Below are positions 27,523 through 35,087 of a stretch of 64,000 nucleotides of DNA, piece by piece. Both the position numbers and the translations under genes were made by a program. The stretch comes from Pseudahrensia aquimaris. GTDB lineage: Bacteria > Pseudomonadota > Alphaproteobacteria > Rhizobiales > Rhizobiaceae. Positions within the stretch are counted from its first letter, which is position 1. Every line of letters starts with the position of its first letter. Location of the stretch: NCBI RefSeq assembly GCF_042676045.1, contig NZ_JBHTJV010000003.1:372001-436000 (forward strand), given 5' to 3'. Below the pieces are notes generated by a model. The model saw only the letters and a program-made list of their open reading frames with translations. It was not told the origin of the DNA and made no database searches.

Positions 27523-28331
27523 TTGTGCGCTTTCCAAAGGGCGTGAAAATGATGAACGGGGCCAGCGCCCTTGCCGATACTGAGACTGTCCGCATGGGCT
27601 ATTGCTTGCGACAGCCAACTTTTGGCGGCTTGCGTCGCTTCCACCAGATTAGTCCCTTTTGCGCATTCAGCGGCGATGGCGGACGATAGCGAACAACCGG
27701 TGCCGTGGGTGTTTTTGGTGTCGACAAATGGTGCGGTGAGCCAAACAGGCTCCTGGCCCGCAATCAGAAGGACGTCGCTCGCATCTTTGCCTTCGGCGTG
27801 TCCACCCTTCAGCAAGACGGCTTTTGCGCCCAAACTGATAAGCGCTTGTGCCTGTTCTTCCATGGCCGAACGGTCATTTGCCATGTCGCAGCCAAGCAAA
27901 CGGGCGGCTTCGTGCAGGTTTGGCGTAATGAGATCGGCGAGTGGAAAAAGATGGGTTACCAAGGCCGACACTGCGCTTTCGGCCAGCAGGGGATCGCCGC
28001 TTTCGGCCACCATGACGGGATCAAGAATGATGGACTTGGGCTGGTGCTCCCGCAGACCTTTCGCGACCGCTTCGATTGTGGCCACTTGCGACAGCATTCC
28101 GATTTTGACCGCATCGACGTCAATATCTGAAAAGACGGCGTCGATCTGCGCGGTGATGAAGTCGGCGGGAACATCGTGGATGGCGCTAACGCCTTGGGTG
28201 TTCTGCGCGGTCAGAGCGGTGAGGACGCTTGTGCCGTAAACTCCGAGAGCGGAGAAAGTTTTCAGATCTGCCTGAATACCAGCGCCGCCGCCGGAATCGG
28301 AGCCTGCAATGGTGAGCGCGATGGCTGTCAT
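27519..28331 (-). CDS. thiD: hydroxymethylpyrimidine/phosphomethylpyrimidine kinase
   Basis: 270-aa ribokinase-fold enzyme that phosphorylates HMP and HMP-phosphate for thiamine synthesis. The N-terminal GSDSGGGAGIQADLKTF and the C-terminal NTHGTGCSLSSAIAA (anion hole with catalytic Cys) are diagnostic. It overlaps thiE upstream and the solute-binding protein downstream by 4 bp each, so all are translationally coupled. Confidence 0.95.
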   Translation of the reverse strand: MTAIALTIAGSDSGGGAGIQADLKTFSALGVYGTSVLTALTAQNTQGVSAIHDVPADFITAQIDAVFSDIDVDAVKIGMLSQVATIEAVAKGLREHQPKSIILDPVMVAESGDPLLAESAVSALVTHLFPLADLITPNLHEAARLLGCDMANDRSAMEEQAQALISLGAKAVLLKGGHAEGKDASDVLLIAGQEPVWLTAPFVDTKNTHGTGCSLSSAIAAECAKGTNLVEATQAAKSWLSQAIAHADSLSIGKGAGPVHHFHALWKAHK

Positions 28332-28975
28332 GGTCTGGCTCCTTCAATGATTTCTTTCAGTTCTTCGGTCGCCCTGCGCACATCGTCAGCCATAAACAAG
28401 GCTGAGATGACCGCAACACCATCCGCACCGGCTTCGATCACTTCCGCAGCGTTGGAATGGTCAATTCCCGCGATTGCACCCACAGGAAGCGCCGGCATCT
28501 TGGCGCGGAAGGGTTGAGCCAATTCCTGCCATCCATCGATGCCAATGGCGCGCGGATTGTCTTTAGAAAGCGTGTCGAACACGCCGCCCATGCAGGCATA
28601 ATCCAGCACTTCCAGTGGCGCTTCGTGGACGTGTTGCATTTCTTTAATCGTGAGACCGATTATGGCGTCAGGCCCCAACAGGCGACGGGCATCGCGGGCG
28701 GGCATATCGGACTGGCCCACGTGAACGCCCTGCGCACCGCTGGCTAAAGCAATATCAACGCGGTCGTTGATGAGCAGCGGCACGTTGAAGGGGTTAAGCG
28801 CTTCGATAATCGCGCGGGCGTTTGCCAGCATGGTGCGGGTGTCGCCCGTTTTATCGCGATACTGGAATATCGTTGCTCCACCATCGGCAGCTTGCGCCGC
28901 GAGATCAGCCAGCGGGCGGCCTTTGCTGCGGGCGGGATCAAGGATGGCGTAAAGGGAAATATCAGTCGGGTTCAT
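28328..28975 (-). CDS. thiE: thiamine-phosphate synthase
   Basis: 215-aa TIM-barrel enzyme that joins HMP-pyrophosphate and thiazole phosphate. QYRDK, the NDRVDIALASGAQGVHVGQSDM segment and a C-terminal GIDHSNAAEVIEAGADGVAVIS phosphate-binding loop identify it. ATG 28975 overlaps the thiM TGA; the open frame continues upstream into thiM but that part is antisense-like and unsupported. Length is typical. Confidence 0.93.
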   Translation of the reverse strand: MNPTDISLYAILDPARSKGRPLADLAAQAADGGATIFQYRDKTGDTRTMLANARAIIEALNPFNVPLLINDRVDIALASGAQGVHVGQSDMPARDARRLLGPDAIIGLTIKEMQHVHEAPLEVLDYACMGGVFDTLSKDNPRAIGIDGWQELAQPFRAKMPALPVGAIAGIDHSNAAEVIEAGADGVAVISALFMADDVRRATEELKEIIEGARP

Positions 28976-29730
28976 GCAAATCTCACACGTTCGGCAATTG
29001 TGTCTGGTGCGAGTTCGGCCAGACAATCGAGGAAATGGGGGACGAAGGTGCCGGGGCCAGCTGCACGGACAGCGGCTTCTTCTCCAGCGATATTGTAGAG
29101 GCTTAGCGCTGCGCACGCGGCCAATGCCGTGTCGTCTTCGCAGGCCGAAAAACTAATCATCACTGCGTTGAGCGCACAGCCCATTGTCGTAACGCAGTCC
29201 ATTAGGGGTGAGCCGTTTTGGAAACCAACTGTGAAATTACCTTGTAATATCTCATCCGTCTTGCCCGTCTTGGCGATGCATATTTCGGAGTGCTGCGCGG
29301 CAAAAGATGCCGTGTCACCAAACAACGCTTTGGCTTCGCCTGCATTGCAGCGCAGAAGTGTTGGGCTGTGCTTCAAAAGCTCTTGAGCCAAAGCCATTCG
29401 CCCCTTCGATGCTTGCACAAATACCGGGTCCAGCGCCCACGGCTTGGACTGTGCATTAGCCGCCGTAATAGCAATATGGGCGGCGCGCTTGCGCTCTTCG
29501 TCCATTGTGCCGAGGTTGATTAGCAAGGCATCGGCCATCGTTACGAAACTCTCCACCTCGTCAGGCGCGATGGTCATGGATGGTGTTGCGCCCGCCGCCA
29601 GCAGCACGTTGGCCGTGAAATGCTGGGCAACAGAGTTTGTGATACAGTGAACGTGAGGACGGCGCGTGCGAAAGCGGGCCACGCAATCGGCAATCTGTTC
29701 GGCTGTGTATTCGGGAGCGTTCTGTGCCAT
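28972..29730 (-). CDS. thiM: hydroxyethylthiazole kinase
   Basis: 252-aa salvage kinase for the thiazole half of thiamine. NSVAQHFTANVLLAAGATPSM at the N-terminus, LDPVFVQASKGR, and the catalytic DCVTTMGCALNAV are family signatures. First gene behind the TPP riboswitch, whose 3' end holds its ribosome-binding site. The ThiM/ThiE/ThiD set is a salvage arrangement; thiC, thiG and thiO are not in the window. Confidence 0.94.
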   Translation of the reverse strand: MAQNAPEYTAEQIADCVARFRTRRPHVHCITNSVAQHFTANVLLAAGATPSMTIAPDEVESFVTMADALLINLGTMDEERKRAAHIAITAANAQSKPWALDPVFVQASKGRMALAQELLKHSPTLLRCNAGEAKALFGDTASFAAQHSEICIAKTGKTDEILQGNFTVGFQNGSPLMDCVTTMGCALNAVMISFSACEDDTALAACAALSLYNIAGEEAAVRAAGPGTFVPHFLDCLAELAPDTIAERVRFA

Positions 29731-29732
29731 CC

Positions 29733-29818
29733 CATTCCCTCCGCCGGCATAATCCGGATCAGGTTCAAAGAGTTGGCACTGTGCCTCTCAGCCCGTGTTG
29801 AACCACGTGGCACCTCTA
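29733..29818 (-). promoter_or_regulatory. TPP riboswitch (THI element)
   Basis: On the minus strand the leader reads ...GGGCTGAGAGG..., then ACCTGATCCGGATTATGC followed by CGGCGGAGGGAA. CTGAGA and the ACCTGATCTGG-like block are the two conserved cores of the THI box. The final GGAGGG (29737-29742) is the thiM ribosome-binding site, 6-7 bp before the ATG, so TPP binding probably hides it and blocks translation. It would control thiM-thiE-thiD and the solute-binding protein together. Confidence 0.96.
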
Positions 29819-29889
29819 TGAGAATATGTCGGTGAAATAGAACGTTTGGAGCCGTGCGGCAAGGCTCGGCTCCAAACTGTAATTCTGAG

Positions 29890-32217
29890 CTATGCGGCTT
29901 TGGCTTTTTTGGCTTCTTCGATTGCCTGCCAGACTTTGATTGGTACAGCAGGCATATCGAACTCCTGGATTCCATAAGCGCGGTTTAGCGCATCAACAAC
30001 AGCGTTCATCACGGCCGGGCAGCCGCCAATCGTTCCCGCCTCACCGGCACCTTTGATGCCAAGCGCGTTGGTGGTCGATGGAACATTGCGCGTGTCGAAA
30101 TTGAAATCCGGCATATCGGCAGCGCGGGGCATGCGGTAGTCCATAAAGCTGGCCGTTATAAGTTGGCCGTCTTCATCGTAATGGACATGCTCAAACAGGC
30201 ACTGGCCGATGGCTTGGGCCACACCGCCGTGGACCTGACCGGCCAGCAGAAGCGGGTTCACCGTAACGCCGTAGTCGTCAACAATGGTATAGTTCGCGAT
30301 TTCGGTAATACCAGTTTCAGGGTCGATCTCCACTTCGCAGATATGCGTGCCGTTGGGATAAGTCGCTTCGTCCTGCTTGAATTCGCCAACAGCGTTCAGC
30401 GCTTCGCCTGCGGCTTGGGCAACTTCGGCAAAGCTCATCACGCGGTCGGTGCCGACGATCTGCACTTGGCCTTGCACCAATTCCAGATCGGTTGGAGCCG
30501 CTTCCATTTTGTCGGCAGCGATTTCCTTGATCTTCTCCGCCAGCGCTTCCGAGCCGCGCTTGACCGACACGGCACCGAGCGGGATAGAGCGCGAACCACC
30601 TGTGCCGCCACCGCTGTTCAACTCGTCCGTATCGCCCTGCCGGACTTGCACCTTGTCGATATCCATATCGAGCGCTTCGGCAGCAAACTGAGCATAAGCG
30701 GTTTTGTGCCCCTGCCCGTTCGACTGGGTGCCAATGAAAATCGTCACCGTGCCGTCTTCATTGAGTTCTACCTTGGCAGGCTCGGAACCGGCAAAGGCGC
30801 AGGCTTCGATGAAAGTGGACATGCCGATACCGCGAATTTTGCCTTCGCTGTGCGCTTTCTGGTTGCGCGCATCGAAACCAGCCCAATCTGCAGCCTTCAT
30901 GCAGGCATCCATGTGACCCATAAAATCGCCGGTGTCATACATGCGCCCGAACGGCGTTGTGTGGGGCAATTGATCTGGCGTAAGCGCGTTGCGGCGGCGA
31001 ATTTCGTCGGGCGTCAGGCCCATATCCATCGCGCAGCGGTCTACCAGACGTTCCAGTGCGTAGATCGCCTCCGGGCGGCCAGCGCCACGGTATGCGTCAG
31101 TCGGTACGGTGTGGGTGTAGGTGCCGCGGATGCGGAATTTGCAGGCGTTGATGTCGTAAATGCCGGTGGCAATCGTCGTTCCGAGATAGGGGATATAGGG
31201 ACCGTAGGTGTGGAGATAGGCACCCATTGCAGCTATCAGATCGACGTCGAGTGCGAGGAATTTGCCCTGCTCGTCCATTGCCATACGCATGGTGACGACG
31301 TTGTCTCGGCCGTGGGCATCTGAGACGAAATGTTCGCTGCGGGTGGATTTCCACTTCACAGGCATTTTCAACCGCTTGGCCGCGATGAGGCAGAGCGGGT
31401 ATTCGCGGTATGGGAAGACCTTGGTGCCGAAGCCGCCGCCAACATCGGGTGTGATGACGCGCAGTTTGTCTTCATCGACATTCAGGCAAGGCTTGGCCAG
31501 CGCGCGGCGCATGCCGTGCACGCCTTGCGAACCAACGGTCAGCGTATAGCGGTCTTCCTCGTCCGACCACTCGCCCAGACAGGCACGCATTTCCATGTAG
31601 TTGCAGACCAGGCGGTTGTTGATGAGCTTCAACTCGGTGACTCGGGCGGCGGATTTGAAGATCTCTTCCGTCTCGTCAGGATTGCCGTGAATAAGCTCAA
31701 ACGCCTTGTTTGAACCAAGGTCTTCGTAGACCAGCGTCGCATTTGCATCGAGCGCAGCTTCGGTGTCGGTGACGACATCCAGCATGTCCCAATCAATATC
31801 GATCAATTCGGCTGCGTCCTGCGCTTGGTCGACCGTCTCGGCCACGATCATCGCGACCGCATCACCAACGTGACGTGCCACGCCATCGCACAGCAGCGGA
31901 ATGTCTTTGGTTGGGTGCTGTGTGCCGTCAGCTTGCGTTTGCACAGCCTGGCATTTGATGGGGCCGTTTTCCGTTATGTCTTTGGCTGTCAGAACCAATT
32001 TTACACCATCGGCGTTTTCCGCATCTTCCACGCTGTTGATTGTGAACGTTGCGTGCGCGTAGGGCGAGCGCAAGAAAAAAGCCTGAAGTGCACCATCACG
32101 CTGCACGTCGTCGGTGTATTGGCCTTTGCCGGAAACGAAATTGGCATCTTCAACACGCCGAACGGATTGGCCCATACCGACCTTTTTGCCGAATTTAATT
32201 GGGGTGTGCGCGTTCAT
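29890..32217 (-). CDS. molybdenum hydroxylase large subunit, form II CoxL-like
   Basis: 775-aa xanthine dehydrogenase/CO dehydrogenase-family catalytic subunit binding molybdopterin cytosine dinucleotide. GGGFGTKVFPYREYPLC and GTQSNGQGHKTAYAQ contact the cofactor, GAGEAGTIGG contains the catalytic Glu, and the active-site loop is AYRGAGR, the form II signature rather than the AYxCSFR of true CO dehydrogenase. The FeS small subunit and FAD medium subunit normally encoded beside it are absent here: a TPP riboswitch lies on one side and a divergent exporter on the other. Substrate unknown; CO oxidation is unlikely. Confidence 0.9.
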   Translation of the reverse strand: MNAHTPIKFGKKVGMGQSVRRVEDANFVSGKGQYTDDVQRDGALQAFFLRSPYAHATFTINSVEDAENADGVKLVLTAKDITENGPIKCQAVQTQADGTQHPTKDIPLLCDGVARHVGDAVAMIVAETVDQAQDAAELIDIDWDMLDVVTDTEAALDANATLVYEDLGSNKAFELIHGNPDETEEIFKSAARVTELKLINNRLVCNYMEMRACLGEWSDEEDRYTLTVGSQGVHGMRRALAKPCLNVDEDKLRVITPDVGGGFGTKVFPYREYPLCLIAAKRLKMPVKWKSTRSEHFVSDAHGRDNVVTMRMAMDEQGKFLALDVDLIAAMGAYLHTYGPYIPYLGTTIATGIYDINACKFRIRGTYTHTVPTDAYRGAGRPEAIYALERLVDRCAMDMGLTPDEIRRRNALTPDQLPHTTPFGRMYDTGDFMGHMDACMKAADWAGFDARNQKAHSEGKIRGIGMSTFIEACAFAGSEPAKVELNEDGTVTIFIGTQSNGQGHKTAYAQFAAEALDMDIDKVQVRQGDTDELNSGGGTGGSRSIPLGAVSVKRGSEALAEKIKEIAADKMEAAPTDLELVQGQVQIVGTDRVMSFAEVAQAAGEALNAVGEFKQDEATYPNGTHICEVEIDPETGITEIANYTIVDDYGVTVNPLLLAGQVHGGVAQAIGQCLFEHVHYDEDGQLITASFMDYRMPRAADMPDFNFDTRNVPSTTNALGIKGAGEAGTIGGCPAVMNAVVDALNRAYGIQEFDMPAVPIKVWQAIEEAKKAKAA

Positions 32218-32407
32218 GGCTCTGACCTCTCGGTGATGAAATGAGTTTTGGCGGCGGTGACGTTTTGGCCGCTGAACATGCACAACACTTTGCTTTTTTG
32301 CTCTGGATTGCAAGGGCGCTTTCGTCGCGGCTTTGCCAGCGGAGCCATTGCAGGCGGCTGTCGGCGCTGTCATGCTGGGGCGTCACCGCTTCTACAGTTT
32401 GAACCCC

Positions 32408-33334
32408 ATGTCCTTCTCGTCCAGTGTCAGCAAATTCAACGCGCTGCCGGGCAATCTGAAGGGCGCGCTCACACTCATGGTGGCTGCCTTGGGTTTTGCG
32501 CTCATGGCAGCGCTGGTTAAGCTGGCTGGCGAGCGGTTGCATGTGACCCAAATCCTGCTGGTTCGGCAAATCATCATGATCGCCATCGTAATGCCGCGGG
32601 TTTTGACGCATTTCCCTGGCTGCCTGCGCACGCAGAGACTCGACTTGCAAATCATACGCGTATGCGCGGCACTGGTTGCCATGCTGGCGGGCTTTTACGC
32701 CATCATCAACATGCCACTGGCAGACGCTATGGCGATTGGTTTCGCCAAAGCATTCTTCGTGACGATTTTCGCAATCATCATTTTGCATGAAAAAGTGGGG
32801 TGGCGTCGTTGGGCGGCTGTGGCTGTTGGTTTCATCGGCGTGATGGTGATGATCCAACCCGGGACGGCCAATTTTAATCCGATTTCACTTTATGCGCTGG
32901 TCGGTTCGGCAGCGGCAGGTTTTGTAATGGTGATCATCCGCAAACTGTCGGAGACCGACGCACCCATCACGACGCTAAGCTATCAAGCATTTTTGGTCGG
33001 GCTGGCAGTGGTCATTCCGGGTGTAATTTATTGGCAGGCACCGACGGCAAACGAGTGGTTCACTCTGCTTGCGATTGGCGCGGTGTCTTATGGCGCGCAA
33101 ATGGCCAACATCTACTCTTACAAGTGGGGCGAAGCCTCGGTTCTGGCCTCGCTGGATTATGTCCGACTGCTTTACGCAACTCTGTTCGGGTATCTGCTGT
33201 TTGAGACGCTGCCGACTGTCTATACGTGGATTGGCGCGGCTGTCATCATCGCCGCTTCGCTTTACACCGTCCAGCGCGAGCGCAGCAAAGCGAAGGCTGT
33301 GGTGATCGAGGCGAAGAAGAACGCCGAACAGTAA
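32408..33334 (+). CDS. DMT-superfamily (EamA) transporter
   Basis: 308-aa integral membrane protein with about ten helices forming two EamA repeats; the first starts at LKGALTLMVAALGFALMAALVKLA and the second around SAAAGFVMVIIRKLS. Members export amino acids, nucleosides or drugs. ATG 32408 is used; ATG 32372 would add 12 residues and has a slightly better AGG-like upstream stretch. The TAA is directly followed by the stop of convergent pgi with no spacer. Confidence 0.85.
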   Translation: MSFSSSVSKFNALPGNLKGALTLMVAALGFALMAALVKLAGERLHVTQILLVRQIIMIAIVMPRVLTHFPGCLRTQRLDLQIIRVCAALVAMLAGFYAIINMPLADAMAIGFAKAFFVTIFAIIILHEKVGWRRWAAVAVGFIGVMVMIQPGTANFNPISLYALVGSAAAGFVMVIIRKLSETDAPITTLSYQAFLVGLAVVIPGVIYWQAPTANEWFTLLAIGAVSYGAQMANIYSYKWGEASVLASLDYVRLLYATLFGYLLFETLPTVYTWIGAAVIIAASLYTVQRERSKAKAVVIEAKKNAEQ

Positions 33335-34963
33335 TCAGGATTTTGCACGCATCGCGTGGAATGCGTCGAGCAAGCCCAAAGTGGAGCCGTTACGCCCGCT
33401 TCCATCAGCTTCACCTTTGACAAGCGGCAACAATTCGCCAGCCAGTTCCTTGCCCAATTCCACGCCCCATTGGTCGAACGAATTGACGTTCCAGATGACG
33501 CCTTGGGTGAATACCTTGTGTTCGTAAAGCGCGATCAGCTGGCCCAGAACAAAGGGCGTGAGTTCAGGATAAAGGAACGTGCATGTCGGACGGTTGCCCG
33601 GAAAAGCCTTGTGGGGCGCGAGCCGATGCGCTTCGACTTCATTCATGCCGTTGGCACTCAACTCCTTCAACACCTGCTCTTCCGTCTTGCCAACCATCAG
33701 CGCTTCGGTTTGCGCGAGCGCGTTGGCAACGAGCTTTTCGTGGTGATCGCCAATGGGCTTAGCCGGATTGGCAGCGATGAGGAAATCGCAGGGTATAATC
33801 GTAGTGCCTTGGTGGATCAGTTGGTAAAAGGCGTGCTGACCGTTTGTGCCGGGTTCACCCCAGACAATTGGACCTGTCTCGCTGTCTACTGCCGCTCCAT
33901 CCTTTGTGATGCGCTTGCCGTTTGATTCCATGTCCAATTGCTGGAGATAGGCAGGAAAGCGCGCCAAATGGTTGTCATAGGGAAGAACAGCATGGGTAGC
34001 GTGGCCGCAGATATTGCGATGCCAAACGCCGACAAGCGCCATCAGCACGGGCACGTTGTCTAGCGGATCAGCCGAGAAGAAATGCTCGTCAGCGGCGGCA
34101 GCACCGCTGAGAAACTCGTCAAAGCGCTGGGGCCCGATGGCAATCATCAGCGACAGTCCGATGGCTGACCAGACCGAATAGCGCCCGCCGACCCAATCCC
34201 AAAAGCCAAACGCACGATCTTCGCGGATGCCGAAGGCGGCGGTTTTGTCGAGTGCAGTTGAAAGAGCCGCAAAATGGTTCGACACAGCCTCTTCGCCCAG
34301 ATGTTCCACCAGCCAGCGCCGCGCGGTTTCGGCGTTGGTCATGGTTTCTTGCGTGGTGAATGTTTTTGACGCAACGATAAACATCGTGGTGGCCGCAGGC
34401 ACCTTCTCGAGCACGTCAACGATATCCGCACCGTCTACATTGGAAACGAAGTGGATGGCCGGGCCATCGTGATAGGGTGCCAGCGCCAGTGTCGCCATTG
34501 CGGGACCAAGGTCTGATCCACCGATGCCGATGTTGACGATATCGGTAAAGCGACCGCCCTGCCCGGCTATGGAGCCATCACGGACGTTGCGGGCGAAACG
34601 CGCCATAGCTTCGCGCACCGCCAGCACATCTGGCGTGACGTTTGTTCCGTCGATGATAATTTCCCGTCCATCCATCACCCTCAACGCCATGTGCTGAACA
34701 GCGCGGTCTTCGGTCGTGTTGATCTTTTCGCCATTTTGAAAGGCTGACCGCTTCTCGTTGAAATTGACTGACTCCAGCAGTTCGACCAGTGCGACGCGGG
34801 CGGGCGTATCGAGCAGCGTCTTGGAATAATCGAACAGGATTTCGCCGCAGGTCGCGGTGAAGTCGTCGAAGCGCTGCGCGTCGAAAAGATCGGCAATGCG
34901 GCTTTTGCCAAGGCGTTCGCGGTGTTTGTGCAAGGCGTCAAATTTCTGTTCGGTCACGGTCAA
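33335..34963 (-). CDS. pgi: glucose-6-phosphate isomerase
   Basis: 542-aa isomerase interconverting glucose-6-P and fructose-6-P. GIGGSDLGPAMA, VASKTFTTQETMTNA, WDWVGGRYSVWSAIG and FDQWGVELGK are the standard signatures; length is that of bacterial Pgi. The start is uncertain: TTG 34963 or GTG 34957 give normal lengths, whereas the upstream ATG (35113) would overlap the divergent pepN gene and add unrelated residues. The product links glycolysis and the glucose-6-P used by OtsA. Confidence 0.95.
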   Translation of the reverse strand: MTVTEQKFDALHKHRERLGKSRIADLFDAQRFDDFTATCGEILFDYSKTLLDTPARVALVELLESVNFNEKRSAFQNGEKINTTEDRAVQHMALRVMDGREIIIDGTNVTPDVLAVREAMARFARNVRDGSIAGQGGRFTDIVNIGIGGSDLGPAMATLALAPYHDGPAIHFVSNVDGADIVDVLEKVPAATTMFIVASKTFTTQETMTNAETARRWLVEHLGEEAVSNHFAALSTALDKTAAFGIREDRAFGFWDWVGGRYSVWSAIGLSLMIAIGPQRFDEFLSGAAAADEHFFSADPLDNVPVLMALVGVWHRNICGHATHAVLPYDNHLARFPAYLQQLDMESNGKRITKDGAAVDSETGPIVWGEPGTNGQHAFYQLIHQGTTIIPCDFLIAANPAKPIGDHHEKLVANALAQTEALMVGKTEEQVLKELSANGMNEVEAHRLAPHKAFPGNRPTCTFLYPELTPFVLGQLIALYEHKVFTQGVIWNVNSFDQWGVELGKELAGELLPLVKGEADGSGRNGSTLGLLDAFHAMRAKS

Positions 34964-35087
34964 GCTCGCTTGTGTGGGACGGATGTATTGCGGTTCGATG
35001 CGACAAGTTCCTAACACGCACCGGATGACACCGCCTATATTGATCGCCATATTGGAGGCATCTTTCCCCCAAAGGACGCACCAGCCG

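Noticed and set aside
30163..31323. 386-codon open frame on the plus strand
   Set aside because: Antisense to the molybdenum hydroxylase subunit, whose motifs are clear; low-complexity translation without family features.
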